64,000 nt of DNA from contig NZ_CP044129.1 of the NCBI RefSeq assembly GCF_009617995.1, forward strand, positions 2,604,001 through 2,668,000, read 5' to 3'. This document shows, in pieces, positions 51,172 to 59,525 of this stretch. Made by a program: the position numbers and the translations under genes. The stretch is from Halomicrobium sp. LC1Hm (GTDB taxonomy: Archaea; Halobacteriota; Halobacteria; Halobacteriales; Haloarculaceae). Position 1 is the first letter of the stretch. Each line of letters opens with the position of its first letter. Under the pieces are notes generated by a model. It was not told the origin of the DNA. It saw nothing but the letters and a program-made list of their open reading frames with translations, and searched no databases.

Positions 51172-51888
51172 ATGACGTTCGGAATCGAAACCGCCTACGT
51201 CGGCTGTGGCCGAGCCGGTCGGGCGCGGATCCGTGAGGGTCTCGAACGGCGGGCATCGGGCACCGCCGTGACGCCGGACCACGGGGCGAGCCCCGAGCTG
51301 CTCGCCCTCGATAGCGGCGCGGACGAGTCGCTGGCGGCGGCGCTCGCGGCGTTCGACATCGTCGTGGTGACCGGCGAGAGCGACAGTCGCGACACACGAG
51401 CGCAGATGGCGGCGGTCGGACGGGCGTGTCCGGACGACGCGACCTGTGTCGGTGTCGTCACCGGCGCGATGGACCACGGGATCGAGCGGCTCGGCCGAGC
51501 GTGTGACACCGTCGTCCCCGCCGACACCGACGCGCTCGCACGGGAGTTCGCGACCGACCTGTTGACGTGGGCGAGCGAGCCGATGCTGCTGCGAACGGAT
51601 TCGTCGCAGGTGTACGACGGCCTCGACGGCGGCGGGGTCGCCGCCGTCGACCGTGTGACCGGCGATCGAACGGCACTACGATCCCTCGTCGAGCGGGCGA
51701 GCGTCGACGAGACCACGGACGGCCAGCGGCTCCTCTTTGGCTATCTCGCCTTCGGCGTCGACTTTACCCTGGCCGACGACGAGCGATTCCAGCAGTTCTG
51801 TGACCGGCCCGAGGTGGTCACCGGGCGGGCCAGCCTGGCCGAGCCCGACGCGTGTCGGCTGACGGCGGTCCGGCAGGTCTCGGAGTGA
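51172..51888 (+). CDS. FtsZ/tubulin-like protein lacking the GTPase signature
   Basis: A 238-residue protein that I could not assign by motif alone. Its layout follows the FtsZ N-terminal domain: AYVGCGRAGRARI (about 8-20) at the place of the first glycine loop, FDIVVVTGESDSRDTR (about 61-76) where FtsZ has the GGGTGTG loop, CVGVVTGAMDHG (about 90-101), then DLLTWASEPMLLRTDSSQ and GLDGGGVAAVDRVTG. The tubulin signature itself is missing, so GTP binding is doubtful. The protein is short, with no C-terminal domain. It starts 17 bases after the duplicated gene end. Confidence 0.5.
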   Translation: MTFGIETAYVGCGRAGRARIREGLERRASGTAVTPDHGASPELLALDSGADESLAAALAAFDIVVVTGESDSRDTRAQMAAVGRACPDDATCVGVVTGAMDHGIERLGRACDTVVPADTDALAREFATDLLTWASEPMLLRTDSSQVYDGLDGGGVAAVDRVTGDRTALRSLVERASVDETTDGQRLLFGYLAFGVDFTLADDERFQQFCDRPEVVTGRASLAEPDACRLTAVRQVSE

Positions 51889-51995
51889 TGGTCCCGGAGA
51901 ACCGGCCGCGGCGACTTCCAGAGAGACAATCGAATCAGACGCAGATCGCACGGCCGTGGTCGGAGCGAGCGTGCGTCGACTTGCGGCGTCGACGA

Positions 51996-52664
51996 CTACT
52001 GGAATCGGACGCCGAGGTCATGGAGGCCGTCGTTGTGTCGGGCGACGTTGATTAGCAGCGGCGTCAGTCCCTCGATCTCCGCGGCGTTGGCCAGCGGGCC
52101 GCCGTCGAGCGCGCGCAGGCCCTCGATCGACTCCGCCAGTTCGATCACGGTGTCTTTGGCGTCGGACTCGTCGCCGACGACGACGGTGTCCCAGTCGAGG
52201 TCGGCGTCGAGGTCGGCGAGCCGGCCGGCCGCGAGGTTGTGGAACGCGCCGACGACGGGTACGTCGTCGGGCGCGGCGTTGGCCGCGAGCTGCGTGACGC
52301 TGCCGACGCCGGGCCGGTTGTAGTGGAAGCCGTCCTCGTCGCGTTTCATGCCCACCGCGGGGGAGACGAGCACGTCGTCCGGCGAGAGTTCGTCGGCGAT
52401 GGACTCGACGGTGTCGGTGAGGTGGTAGGCCGGGACGGCGGTGACGATCACATCCGCGCGCTGGGCGGCCTCGACGTTGCCCAGCCCCTCGACGCTCGCG
52501 TCACGGCCGCGCTCGTCGAGTGCCGTCGCGTACTCCGTCGCTTTCGCTGCTGCGCGCTCCGGATCGCGCGAGCCGACGAGCACGTCGTGGGCGGAGTCCG
52601 CGGCCCACCGCAGTGCCAGTCCCTCGCCGATGTCGCCAGTGCCACCGAGTAGGGCGATTTCCAT
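51996..52664 (-). CDS. npdG: F420H2:NADP oxidoreductase (NpdG-like)
   Basis: A 222-residue enzyme that moves hydride between coenzyme F420 and NADP. The N-terminal Rossmann motif MEIALLGGTGDIGEGLAL is at 1-18, the NADP 2'-phosphate site SRDPERAAAKA follows near 32, and the family motif VSPAVGMKRDEDG lies near 104-116. Then comes NLAAGRLADLDAD. The ATG at 52664 is fixed by the Rossmann start. The stretch upstream holds the dispersed element (copy D). It is transcribed alone. Confidence 0.9.
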   Translation of the reverse strand: MEIALLGGTGDIGEGLALRWAADSAHDVLVGSRDPERAAAKATEYATALDERGRDASVEGLGNVEAAQRADVIVTAVPAYHLTDTVESIADELSPDDVLVSPAVGMKRDEDGFHYNRPGVGSVTQLAANAAPDDVPVVGAFHNLAAGRLADLDADLDWDTVVVGDESDAKDTVIELAESIEGLRALDGGPLANAAEIEGLTPLLINVARHNDGLHDLGVRFQ

Positions 52665-52805
52665 ACCGAAAGGCTGGAGCGAACACCGAATAAGTGTTGT
52701 CACACTCCCGCTACTTGCCGATGTCTGGCGCTCGTGTGTCGCCCAGACAGCTGTAGAGAGGGGCGTCGTACGGTCGACCGGGCGAACGGCGACGAGACTC
52801 CGTCT

Positions 52806-52888
52806 CGTACTGCCGGCTGTACCTTCGTGACGAGCTTCGCCACCCGGGGTGGCGAAATCGGTCACAGATGTACAGCCGGTCGTGTCAG
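52806..52888. repeat. Dispersed palindromic element, copy D
   Basis: About 83 bases, oriented like copy A: it starts CGTACTGCCGGCTGT, has the centre CCACCCGGGGTGG (one C shorter than copy A), and ends ACAGCCGGTCGTGTCAG. The end GTGTCAG carries the stop codon of the leftward 67-residue membrane protein gene. The right arm, GGCGAAATCGGTCACAGATG, is identical to copy A over at least 20 bases. Confidence 0.85.
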
Positions 52889-53088
52889 TCGTCGCCCAGG
52901 AGCGGCGGTCCCGGCTCGCCCCGGAGCACGATCAGGTACGCGAGGACGAGCGACAGCACGACCCACTGGACGCCGACGAACAGCTGCGAGGCGGGGTCCG
53001 GGGGGACGACGAGTACGCCGAGTACGAGCCCGAACACCGCGAGCGTCACGGTGAGGCCGACGAACCACAGCAGATCCGTTCGATCCAT
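52885..53088 (-). CDS. Small membrane protein
   Basis: A 67-residue protein with two hydrophobic helices (about 7-28 and 38-56), starting MDRTDLLWFVGLT and ending in a short polar Gly/Pro/Asp tail. No homologue is recognised. It shares its strand with the HAD gene upstream, 38 bases away, and may be transcribed with it. Its stop codon lies in the dispersed element. Confidence 0.65.
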   Translation of the reverse strand: MDRTDLLWFVGLTVTLAVFGLVLGVLVVPPDPASQLFVGVQWVVLSLVLAYLIVLRGEPGPPLLGDD

Positions 53089-53126
53089 ACCGTTTGATCG
53101 GTCCCGAACGGGCAAAAAGAGCGACC

Positions 53127-54008
53127 CTAACGGTCCGTCGACCGCGGGGAGAGCAGGTCGGGGAGGTCGTCGACGCTCTCGACGACGGCGGCCGCGCCGG
53201 CACGGCTGAACTTCTGTCGTCCCGTCTCGCTCGTGAGTCCACCGGTGAGGACGCCGATACCGTCGTACACTCGGTCGTCGGCCTCGTTGGCGTTGACGGC
53301 CGTTCGCACGTCGTCGAGCGTGTCCCCGGCGAAGGCGATCCGGTCGGCGTCGAAGCGCTCGGCCAGCGTCACCAGCGCGTGGGGGTCGGGCTTGCCGGCC
53401 TCCCAGTCGTCCATGGTGAAGCGGTGCTCGTCGGCCACGTCGAGGCCGGCCCGTTCCAGCGCGATGTCGGCCTCCGCGGCCGGGCGGCCGGTGACGACGC
53501 CCACGTCGTAGTCGGCCTGCAGGGCCGCGACCGTCTCCGGATCGACGATGACCGGCTCGTCGTTGACGAACCCCGGCTCGGCGATGCGGGGCTCGCGGCC
53601 CTCGATCTCGCGGTACAGCTCCGCGCCCAGATAGAGCAGCTGGAACACGTCCCGGAGCTGGTCGGGGTCCCAGGCGTCGAAGACGTCCTCGCGGGCGTTT
53701 GGCGTCAGCGCCTCTCGGACGATCGCCTCGGCGGCGTCTCGCCCACCGCCCCGCTGGGCGATCCCGTCGGTGAAGGTCTCGACCGTCTGGTCGAGCCCCT
53801 CGCGGCTCGCGAGCACGTACAGCGCCCCGGCGTGTGTCAGCTCCCAGTCGTTGTTGAACCCGCCAGCGTCCTTGAACGACTGGATCGCCGACCGGTCGAT
53901 CGTCTCGCCGTACAGCCGCTCGATGGACTCGACGATGGCCCGTCGGTAGGAGTCGGCAACGTCGACGAGCACGCCGTCGATGTCCAGGACGACCGCATCC
54001 ACGTGCAT
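53127..54008 (-). CDS. HAD-superfamily hydrolase (TIGR01548-like)
   Basis: A 293-residue HAD-fold phosphatase-like protein. Motif [17 protein letters not shown] is at about residues 8-23, motif [13 protein letters not shown] near 167, and motif [13 protein letters not shown] and FAGDTLDDV near 212-240. The long helical cap (about 24-150) is characteristic of the haloarchaeal TIGR01548 group, some of which lie near histidine-biosynthesis genes; none is seen here. Substrate unknown. Start 54008 fits the motif. Confidence 0.88.
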   Translation of the reverse strand: MHVDAVVLDIDGVLVDVADSYRRAIVESIERLYGETIDRSAIQSFKDAGGFNNDWELTHAGALYVLASREGLDQTVETFTDGIAQRGGGRDAAEAIVREALTPNAREDVFDAWDPDQLRDVFQLLYLGAELYREIEGREPRIAEPGFVNDEPVIVDPETVAALQADYDVGVVTGRPAAEADIALERAGLDVADEHRFTMDDWEAGKPDPHALVTLAERFDADRIAFAGDTLDDVRTAVNANEADDRVYDGIGVLTGGLTSETGRQKFSRAGAAAVVESVDDLPDLLSPRSTDR

Positions 54009-54036
54009 ACCACCCGGAAGGTGGCCGCCGGTCATT

Positions 54037-54444
54037 TCACTTGCCTTTCGGACCGTCCGCGCGGACGCGGTACAGCGTCTCGCCGCCGGGCAGTTGCTCG
54101 CGGTCGACCGCGACGGCGGGCGGGTCGCCGCCGAGCGTCGTGAAGTAACACGCCAGACCGTGCTCGCGGGCGAGGGCGCGCAGCGGACGGTGCAGCTCGG
54201 GCGGGCAGTTCAGCGCGTAGACGGCCTCGGCGTCGGCGTAGACGCCCGGTGCCGGATCGGTCACGTCGTCCAGGACGAAGGTGAGCCCCCGCGGCACGTC
54301 TCGCCGAACCACGTCCGTGACAGTCACGTCGACGCCCCGCTGGGCGAGTCGGCGCGCCACGTCCGGCCGTCGGCCGACGCCGATCTCGACGACGCGCTCG
54401 AAGCCGGCCAATCGCTCGACGAGAGCGCTGCGTGGGTCGTTCAC
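54037..54444 (-). CDS. UPF0146 family protein
   Basis: A 135-residue protein with a small Rossmann/methyltransferase-like fold. Its glycine loop region reads [16 protein letters not shown] (about 18-33), followed by TVTDVVRR and the middle segment [15 protein letters not shown], which is typical of UPF0146. It lacks the length and the catalytic tail of real methyltransferases. It is 28 bases upstream of the HAD gene on the same strand, and the two are likely co-transcribed. Confidence 0.88.
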   Translation of the reverse strand: MNDPRSALVERLAGFERVVEIGVGRRPDVARRLAQRGVDVTVTDVVRRDVPRGLTFVLDDVTDPAPGVYADAEAVYALNCPPELHRPLRALAREHGLACYFTTLGGDPPAVAVDREQLPGGETLYRVRADGPKGK

Positions 54445-54483
54445 GGCGGGATGTTTATGTCACATCGGCACATATGGCTTCGC

Positions 54484-55005
54484 ATGCACGTTGACGTCGT
54501 GCCGGTGGGAGACGTCTCGGCACGGGTCAAGCGCGAGGCCTCCAAGGGACTGCGGACCGTCTACGACTGCGAGGTCTCGATGCACGAACCCCAGCCGATC
54601 CCCACCGGTGCGTACGACGGCAACCGGGACCAGTACCGGGCCGAGGAGTTCATCGATCTCGCCCAGCGGATCGGGAGCGGCGAGAAGAACATCGCGATCA
54701 CGCCACAGGACCTGTACTACCGGCGGCGCAACTACGTCTTCGGCCTGGCCTACCTCAGTGGCAGCGGGAGTGTCATCTCGACACACCGGCTCCAGACCTC
54801 CTCCGACGGCGGCTTCTCGAATCGGTCGGCGAGCGACATCTTCGGCGACCGGGTCCGGAAAGAGGTCGTCCACGAGATCGGCCACACGCTGGGCCTGGAA
54901 CACTGTGACAACGAACGCTGCGTGATGAAGTTCTCCCCCACGGTCCGCGAGGTCGACGTCAAAGAGCAGTCGCTGTGTGGCTCCTGTGCGACACAGGTGA
55001 CGTAG
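54484..55005 (+). CDS. amzA: Archaemetzincin (zinc metallopeptidase)
   Basis: A 173-residue metalloprotease of family M54. The zinc-binding motif HEIGHTLGLEHC is at about residues 131-142. A second zinc site is built from Cys142, CDNERCVM (about 147) and CGSC (about 164-167), a distinctive feature of archaemetzincins. The start MHVDVVPVGDV is divergent from the UPF0146 gene, with 39 bases between the starts. The physiological substrate is unknown. There is no signal peptide. Confidence 0.95.
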   Translation: MHVDVVPVGDVSARVKREASKGLRTVYDCEVSMHEPQPIPTGAYDGNRDQYRAEEFIDLAQRIGSGEKNIAITPQDLYYRRRNYVFGLAYLSGSGSVISTHRLQTSSDGGFSNRSASDIFGDRVRKEVVHEIGHTLGLEHCDNERCVMKFSPTVREVDVKEQSLCGSCATQVT

Positions 55006-55131
55006 TCGTCCCCTCGTGCGGTCTCGTCGCTGACTCCCGTCGACGAGCAGCCGCTGACGACGACGAGAGGCGATGGTGCCAACTCAGTTAGGTATCGTCG
55101 TTATTGTGCATGTTAACTTATGGCATGGTGT

Positions 55132-55341
55132 ATGAGCAAGACACAGGAGTCCGCCCGTATCGACGAACTCGGAGACATCTTCGTGTCGGTCACCGGTGAC
55201 GACGCCGTGACCGAGTCACAGGACCGAGCGGCCAAGCGCAGCGATCGCGAGCTCCCGGACGACGGCGGCGTCGACATCGAGGACGGACTCGACGACGCCG
55301 TCGACGGGGCAGAGGTCGGAGAACCGGATCCCGTGTCCTAG
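55132..55341 (+). CDS. Small acidic protein, unknown
   Basis: A 69-residue, highly acidic, probably disordered protein (MSKTQESARIDELGDIFVSV at the N-terminus, DDAVDGAEVGEPDPVS at the end). I chose the second ATG (55132) over the one at 55120. A TTAACTTATGG box near 55112-55122 could drive transcription. A conserved haloarchaeal family of this look exists, but its role is unknown. It converges on the following membrane protein gene. Confidence 0.6.
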   Translation: MSKTQESARIDELGDIFVSVTGDDAVTESQDRAAKRSDRELPDDGGVDIEDGLDDAVDGAEVGEPDPVS

Positions 55342-55365
55342 AGCCGCGGGTCTCTCGATCACCTC

Positions 55366-55839
55366 TTACTCGGCCGGATCGAACGCACCGATCCCCAGCG
55401 CGGTCCCGGCGGTGCTACAGAGATAGCCAAGCGCCGTGAGCGGTCGGTTCGGACTGCCGAGGCAGGTGTATCCGAGCCGCGTGTCGTGGGGCCACCCGAA
55501 GTAGAAGACGTTTGCACCCCAGTCGTACGCGAACTGCCAAGTCGCGTCCCCTCGGAGCAGCGGCTGTCGACACGCGCCACCGGCGACGCCGATCCAGAAC
55601 ACGAGCACGCCGAGGAAGAAGAGACCGGCGGGACGACGATACCGCTGGAACCGTCCGATGGCAGCCACTCCGAGCAGGAGCGCCGAGAGCAGGACGACCG
55701 CGCGGAAGAACTGACGCTCCCACCCCCACTCCGTCCCGAACGTGACGAACAGCGACCCACCGAGTAGGACCGCAGTGAGGACGAGCGATAGGAGCAGACG
55801 GGCGGGGCGAACGTCACTCGCTTCGCCCGGAATCTCCAA
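55366..55839 (-). CDS. Membrane protein of unknown function
   Basis: A 157-residue protein with four likely helices (about 13-33, 43-62, 70-88 and 130-150). A WPHDTRLGYTCLGSPNRPL loop lies near 116-134, and there are two cysteines that could pair outside. No domain is recognised. It starts right of a 71-base space before the end of the RLI gene, on the same strand; the space has short GC-rich inverted sequences and nothing else. Confidence 0.7.
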   Translation of the reverse strand: MEIPGEASDVRPARLLLSLVLTAVLLGGSLFVTFGTEWGWERQFFRAVVLLSALLLGVAAIGRFQRYRRPAGLFFLGVLVFWIGVAGGACRQPLLRGDATWQFAYDWGANVFYFGWPHDTRLGYTCLGSPNRPLTALGYLCSTAGTALGIGAFDPAE

Positions 55840-55910
55840 TCTCGCGTGTCGCTCCCTGCGTTCGCTCCCGCTCGATTTTCCGGCGGTCGTTCCCTTCGGT
55901 CACGACCGCG

Positions 55911-57740
55911 CTAGGGCGCGTAGTAGTACTCACCGTCGCGTTTCTGCTGGCGGTCGAGCTGCGAGCCCGGTTTGTTGATCCGGGGCCGGGAGGTCCGTTC
56001 GTCCCGGCGGAAGGTCACGTCGAGGTTCGAGAGGAACTGGTTCATCCCCTCGCGCATCTCGACGGGCGGGCTGGCGTGGCCCTGCTTTGCCGGCTCGCCG
56101 TCGAAGACCAGCAGTCGATCCGAGAGGAGATCGATCATGTAGATGTCGTGGTCGATGACCATCGCCGTCGCGTCGTGGTTCTCGGCGTAGCGCCGGATGG
56201 CGCTGGTCGCGAGCACGCGCTGTTCCACGTCGAGGTGGGCCGAGGGCTCGTCCAGCAGGTAGAGGTCGGCGTCCTCCGAGAGACACGCCGCGATGGCGAC
56301 GCGCTGGCGCTCCCCGCCAGAGAGATCGGTGAGTTGCTGCTCCATCACCGCATCGAGCTGGAGGGGCTGGGCGATCTCGGTGTTCCAGTACGACGAGCCA
56401 AAGTCGTCCGTGATCGAGGACAGGAAGGCGTCGACCCGCATCGGCTGGTCGATCTCGATGTACTGGGGCTTGTACGCGATGTCGAGGTCGGCGTCGACGG
56501 TTCCCGCGTCGGGTTCGAGCCGCCCGGCCAGCAGCTTCGCGAACGTCGACTTCCCGATCCCGTTCGGGCCGACGACGCCCAGCACCTCGCTCTCGCGGAT
56601 CTGGCCGGCCTCGACGTCCAGCGAGAACTCGCCGTCGCCGTAGGACTTCGTGAGGTCGGGGTACTCGGCGACCACGTCGCCCGTCGAGACCGAGCGTGGG
56701 GCGTGTTCCTCAAACTCGATCTCCTGCTGGCGAAAGCGCATGTTCTCGTTGTCGAGATAGCCAGAGAGGTACTCGTTGATGCCGTTTTTCGTCGACTTCG
56801 GGCTGGTGATGATACCGTACGCGCCGGGCTCACCGTAGGCGACGTGGAGCGCGTCGGCCAGCAGGTCCAGGATCGCCAGGTCGTGCTCGACGACCAGCAT
56901 CGACCGGTCCTCGTCCTCGGCCAGCTCCTGGATCAGCTGGGCGGCGGTCATCCGCTGTCCGATGTCCAGGTACGGGGTGATCTCGTCGAGGAAGTAGAAG
57001 TCCGCGTCGCGAGCGAGCGTCGCGACCAGCGCGACCCGCTGGAGCTCCCCGCCAGAGAGATCGTCGATGTGGTTGTCGACGACCGGGGCGATCCCCGTCC
57101 GCTCGATCAGGTCGTCCAGCGCACCGCGTTCGTCGGTTCGTTCGAGCAGCTCGCTGGCTGTCCCGTCGAACTGATCGGGGATCTGGTCGACGTACTGGGG
57201 CTTGCGTGCGACGGTCATGTCGCCGTCCCGCAGGTCTTCGAGGTAGTCCTGCAGTTCGGTGCCCCGATACTCGTCGATGACGGCCTCCCAGGCCGGCTCC
57301 TCGTCGAACCGACCGAGGTTCGGCGTCATCTCGTCGGCGAGGATGTGGACGGCCGTCGTCTTCCCGATCCCGTTCGGGCCGAGTATCCCGGTGACCCGAC
57401 CCTCCTGGGGGGCGGGCAGACCGTACAGCGCGAAGGAGTTCTCGCCGTAGCGGTGGACCGGCTCGTCGCCGAGTTCCTGTGGGAGGTTGATGATCTCGAT
57501 GGCGTCGAAGGGACACTTCTCGACGCAGATCCCACAGGACTCGCCCAGACAGATCTCCTCGGAGATCCACACCTGGTCGTCGCTGCCGGCGTAGTTGTCG
57601 TCCTCGTCGTACGCGTCGCCGCGCTTGACGATGCACTCCTTGCCCGTCCGGTTGGGCGGGCAGAAGTTCATACACTCGTAGTTACAGCGGTCGGGCTGAC
57701 ATCGGTCGAGGTCGACGACCGCAATGCTATCGTCGGCCAT
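55911..57740 (-). CDS. Ribosome-recycling ATPase RLI/ABCE1
   Basis: A 609-residue protein that splits ribosomes after termination. The N-terminal iron-sulfur domain carries two cysteine clusters, CNYECMNFCPP... and CLGESCGICVEKCPFDA (about 15-70). Two ATPase domains follow, with Walker A GPNGIGKTT and GPNGIGKST, and signatures LSGGELQR and LSGGERQR. The hinge regions between them are conserved. Length and all motifs match archaeal ABCE1. It is followed after one base by an upstream membrane gene on the same strand. Confidence 0.97.
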   Translation of the reverse strand: MADDSIAVVDLDRCQPDRCNYECMNFCPPNRTGKECIVKRGDAYDEDDNYAGSDDQVWISEEICLGESCGICVEKCPFDAIEIINLPQELGDEPVHRYGENSFALYGLPAPQEGRVTGILGPNGIGKTTAVHILADEMTPNLGRFDEEPAWEAVIDEYRGTELQDYLEDLRDGDMTVARKPQYVDQIPDQFDGTASELLERTDERGALDDLIERTGIAPVVDNHIDDLSGGELQRVALVATLARDADFYFLDEITPYLDIGQRMTAAQLIQELAEDEDRSMLVVEHDLAILDLLADALHVAYGEPGAYGIITSPKSTKNGINEYLSGYLDNENMRFRQQEIEFEEHAPRSVSTGDVVAEYPDLTKSYGDGEFSLDVEAGQIRESEVLGVVGPNGIGKSTFAKLLAGRLEPDAGTVDADLDIAYKPQYIEIDQPMRVDAFLSSITDDFGSSYWNTEIAQPLQLDAVMEQQLTDLSGGERQRVAIAACLSEDADLYLLDEPSAHLDVEQRVLATSAIRRYAENHDATAMVIDHDIYMIDLLSDRLLVFDGEPAKQGHASPPVEMREGMNQFLSNLDVTFRRDERTSRPRINKPGSQLDRQQKRDGEYYYAP

Positions 57741-57741
57741 G

Positions 57742-58041
57742 TTAGAGTGTCGCCGTTGTCAGGAGGATTCCCCACGAGACGAACCAGAGCGAGAACGTCA
57801 TGAACGCGACGAACAGGTAGTCCTTCGCGGAGAAGTCGTCGATGTCGACGCCCAGTACACTCAGGATCGGGAACTGAACGACGATCGCTGCGATCAGCAC
57901 GGCGACCGCGAGTCGATCACCCGCGCCGGCCGCTATCTCGTTGGCCGCGACACCGGCGGCTAACCCAGAGAGGGCCGCCAGTGTCGTGACAGTGAGTCCG
58001 CGCAAGTGCGAACTCATGCCCTCGACCGTGTCCGTTGCCAT
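57742..58041 (-). CDS. Small membrane protein, possibly EMC6-like
   Basis: A 99-residue protein with three hydrophobic segments (about 17-38, 43-62 and 72-95). The pattern FPILSVLGVDIDDFSAKDY followed by TFSLWFVSWGIL resembles haloarchaeal proteins annotated as EMC6-like, which would make it a distant relative of a membrane-insertase subunit; I am not certain. It ends one base before the RLI start on the same strand, so the two are likely co-transcribed. There is no catalytic motif. Confidence 0.65.
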   Translation of the reverse strand: MATDTVEGMSSHLRGLTVTTLAALSGLAAGVAANEIAAGAGDRLAVAVLIAAIVVQFPILSVLGVDIDDFSAKDYLFVAFMTFSLWFVSWGILLTTATL

Positions 58042-58243
58042 ACGCTATGGTCCGCCGTCGGGGACCAAAAGCCGCCCGGTTCGGGCACGCTCGATGGCGC
58101 GGTCACGAGGGGTCGGCGTCGAGCGCGGTCGCGAGTCGAACCACTCCCAGAACGCCCGCGATACGGAGCAGTACGGGCAGCACAGTTCGTTGCTCGGCCC
58201 AACTCCTCAATCTTTATGGAGCCCGCGCCACTCGTGACAGGTG

Positions 58244-58510
58244 ATGACCGAAACCGACGGGGAGGCCATCGCGGACCTTCCACCGAGCGCGAAGCTCGTG
58301 TACAAGGTTCTGGAGTACGACGGTCCACTCACCCAGAAGGGGATCGTCGAGGAGTCGATGCTCTCGGCGCGGACCGTCCGCTACGCGCTCGAACGCCTCG
58401 ACGAGGTCGGCGTCATCGAGGAAGACGTCTACTTCGCAGACGCGAGACAGAACCTCTACGAGATCACTGACTCCGGAGCCGAACAGGCCGACGCAGCCGT
58501 CTCTGACTGA
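58244..58510 (+). CDS. Winged-helix (MarR/TrmB-like) regulator
   Basis: An 88-residue DNA-binding protein. Residues about 14-75 form a winged helix, with SAKLVYKVLEYDGPLTQKGI then the recognition helix SARTVRYALERLDEV and the wing VYFADARQNLYEIT. A TCTTTATGG box about 28 bases before the ATG supports leaderless transcription; the ATG at 58244 is preferred over the GTG at 58241. The regulated genes are unknown. Confidence 0.82.
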   Translation: MTETDGEAIADLPPSAKLVYKVLEYDGPLTQKGIVEESMLSARTVRYALERLDEVGVIEEDVYFADARQNLYEITDSGAEQADAAVSD

Positions 58511-58555
58511 CTCGTTTTCGTCTAGGTCTGTACGTGAACGGTGAGAACGGGGAGA

Positions 58556-58822
58556 CTACGCCGAAGCCTGCTGGAGGGCGTCTTCGAGATCTTCGCGCTG
58601 GGTGACGCCGACGAACCGTTCGACGATGCCGTCGTCGTTCTCGACGATCAGCGTCGGCAGCGAGCGGACCTGATACTCGTTGGCCACGTCCTGCTCTTCG
58701 TCGACGTTGATCTTCTCGAAGCTCACGTCGCCCCAGTCGGCTTCCAGTTCTTCGAGGATCGGATCCTGCGTCTTGCACGGACCACACCAGTCTGCGTAGA
58801 AGTCCTTGAGCGTGACTGTCAT
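58556..58822 (-). CDS. Thioredoxin
   Basis: An 88-residue disulfide reductase. The active site WCGPCK is at residues about 12-17 after a short beta-strand (KDFYADWCGPC). The cis-proline is in RSLPTLIV near residue 55. It is slightly shorter than classical thioredoxin (about 105), because the N-terminal helix is missing, as in other haloarchaeal versions. It converges on the winged-helix gene with 45 bases between stops. Confidence 0.93.
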   Translation of the reverse strand: MTVTLKDFYADWCGPCKTQDPILEELEADWGDVSFEKINVDEEQDVANEYQVRSLPTLIVENDDGIVERFVGVTQREDLEDALQQASA

Positions 58823-58939
58823 CGGTACTCGTTGGAGGTAGCCGGTGGGCCCAGATAAGGATTGTCACCACGACGGATCCTGCCCGTGGCGGGGGACGAA
58901 AGGGAAAGGCTTACTCGGCGGGACCGACGACGGTTCTGT

Positions 58940-59113
58940 ATGAGCAGCAGCGACAGCGGCGGACTGATGTCCAGTGCCGGACTCGTCCGGTACTTCGACG
59001 CGGAAGACAACAACACGATCCGAATGGATCCCCGGTCGGTCGTGGCATTCGGCGTCCTCTTTGGCGTGTTGATCCTCATGCTCAACGCGCTGTTCATGCT
59101 GGGCGCAGTGTAA
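58940..59113 (+). CDS. Preprotein translocase subunit Sec61-beta
   Basis: A 57-residue accessory subunit of the SecYE translocation channel. The N-terminal half is polar ([20 protein letters not shown]), and the motif [20 protein letters not shown] forms the single C-terminal membrane helix (about 31-55). Size, topology and the preceding segment match archaeal Sec61-beta. The start at 58940 is preferred over upstream codons that lack family support. Confidence 0.93.
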   Translation: MSSSDSGGLMSSAGLVRYFDAEDNNTIRMDPRSVVAFGVLFGVLILMLNALFMLGAV

Positions 59114-59150
59114 CAGCGGGCTTTTCATCGCTCCGTCGCAACGGCCGTCC

Positions 59151-59525
59151 ATGCACTTCAGCCAGCGCGAGCAGCAGGCACTGGCCGAGGCCGGCCTCTC
59201 GACCGACGAGATCGCCGCCGCCTCGGAGGCCGTCGTCGCGGCCACCGACGAAGCCGCAACGGCTCTAGAGGCGTTTTTCGCGGACCGAGAGACGATCTAC
59301 TCCGACATGGAGATGGCACACAGCGCCAGCGACGTGCAGGAACACGCCGTGGCGTATCTCGACCTCTTTACCCACGCCGACGACATTCGGGGCTACCTCC
59401 GCTTTGACTCGTGGGGCGTCCCGGTCGAGGGCGGACGCGTCCTGGGTGAGGACGTGGTCGAACTGACGCTCGGTCCGACCGTCGACGGCCGCGTGCGCTT
59501 CGCGCACGACGACGACGCGCTATGA
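59151..59525 (+). CDS. Conserved haloarchaeal protein upstream of FAU-1
   Basis: A 124-residue acidic protein: an N-terminal helical half (MHFSQREQQALAEAGLSTDE to about residue 75) and a beta-rich C-terminal half (GYLRFDSWGVPVEGGRVLG through the end). No catalytic motif is visible. Its last four bases overlap the start of the FAU-1 gene as ATGA, so the two are translationally coupled, and a role in RNA handling is possible but unproven. Confidence 0.75.
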   Translation: MHFSQREQQALAEAGLSTDEIAAASEAVVAATDEAATALEAFFADRETIYSDMEMAHSASDVQEHAVAYLDLFTHADDIRGYLRFDSWGVPVEGGRVLGEDVVELTLGPTVDGRVRFAHDDDAL

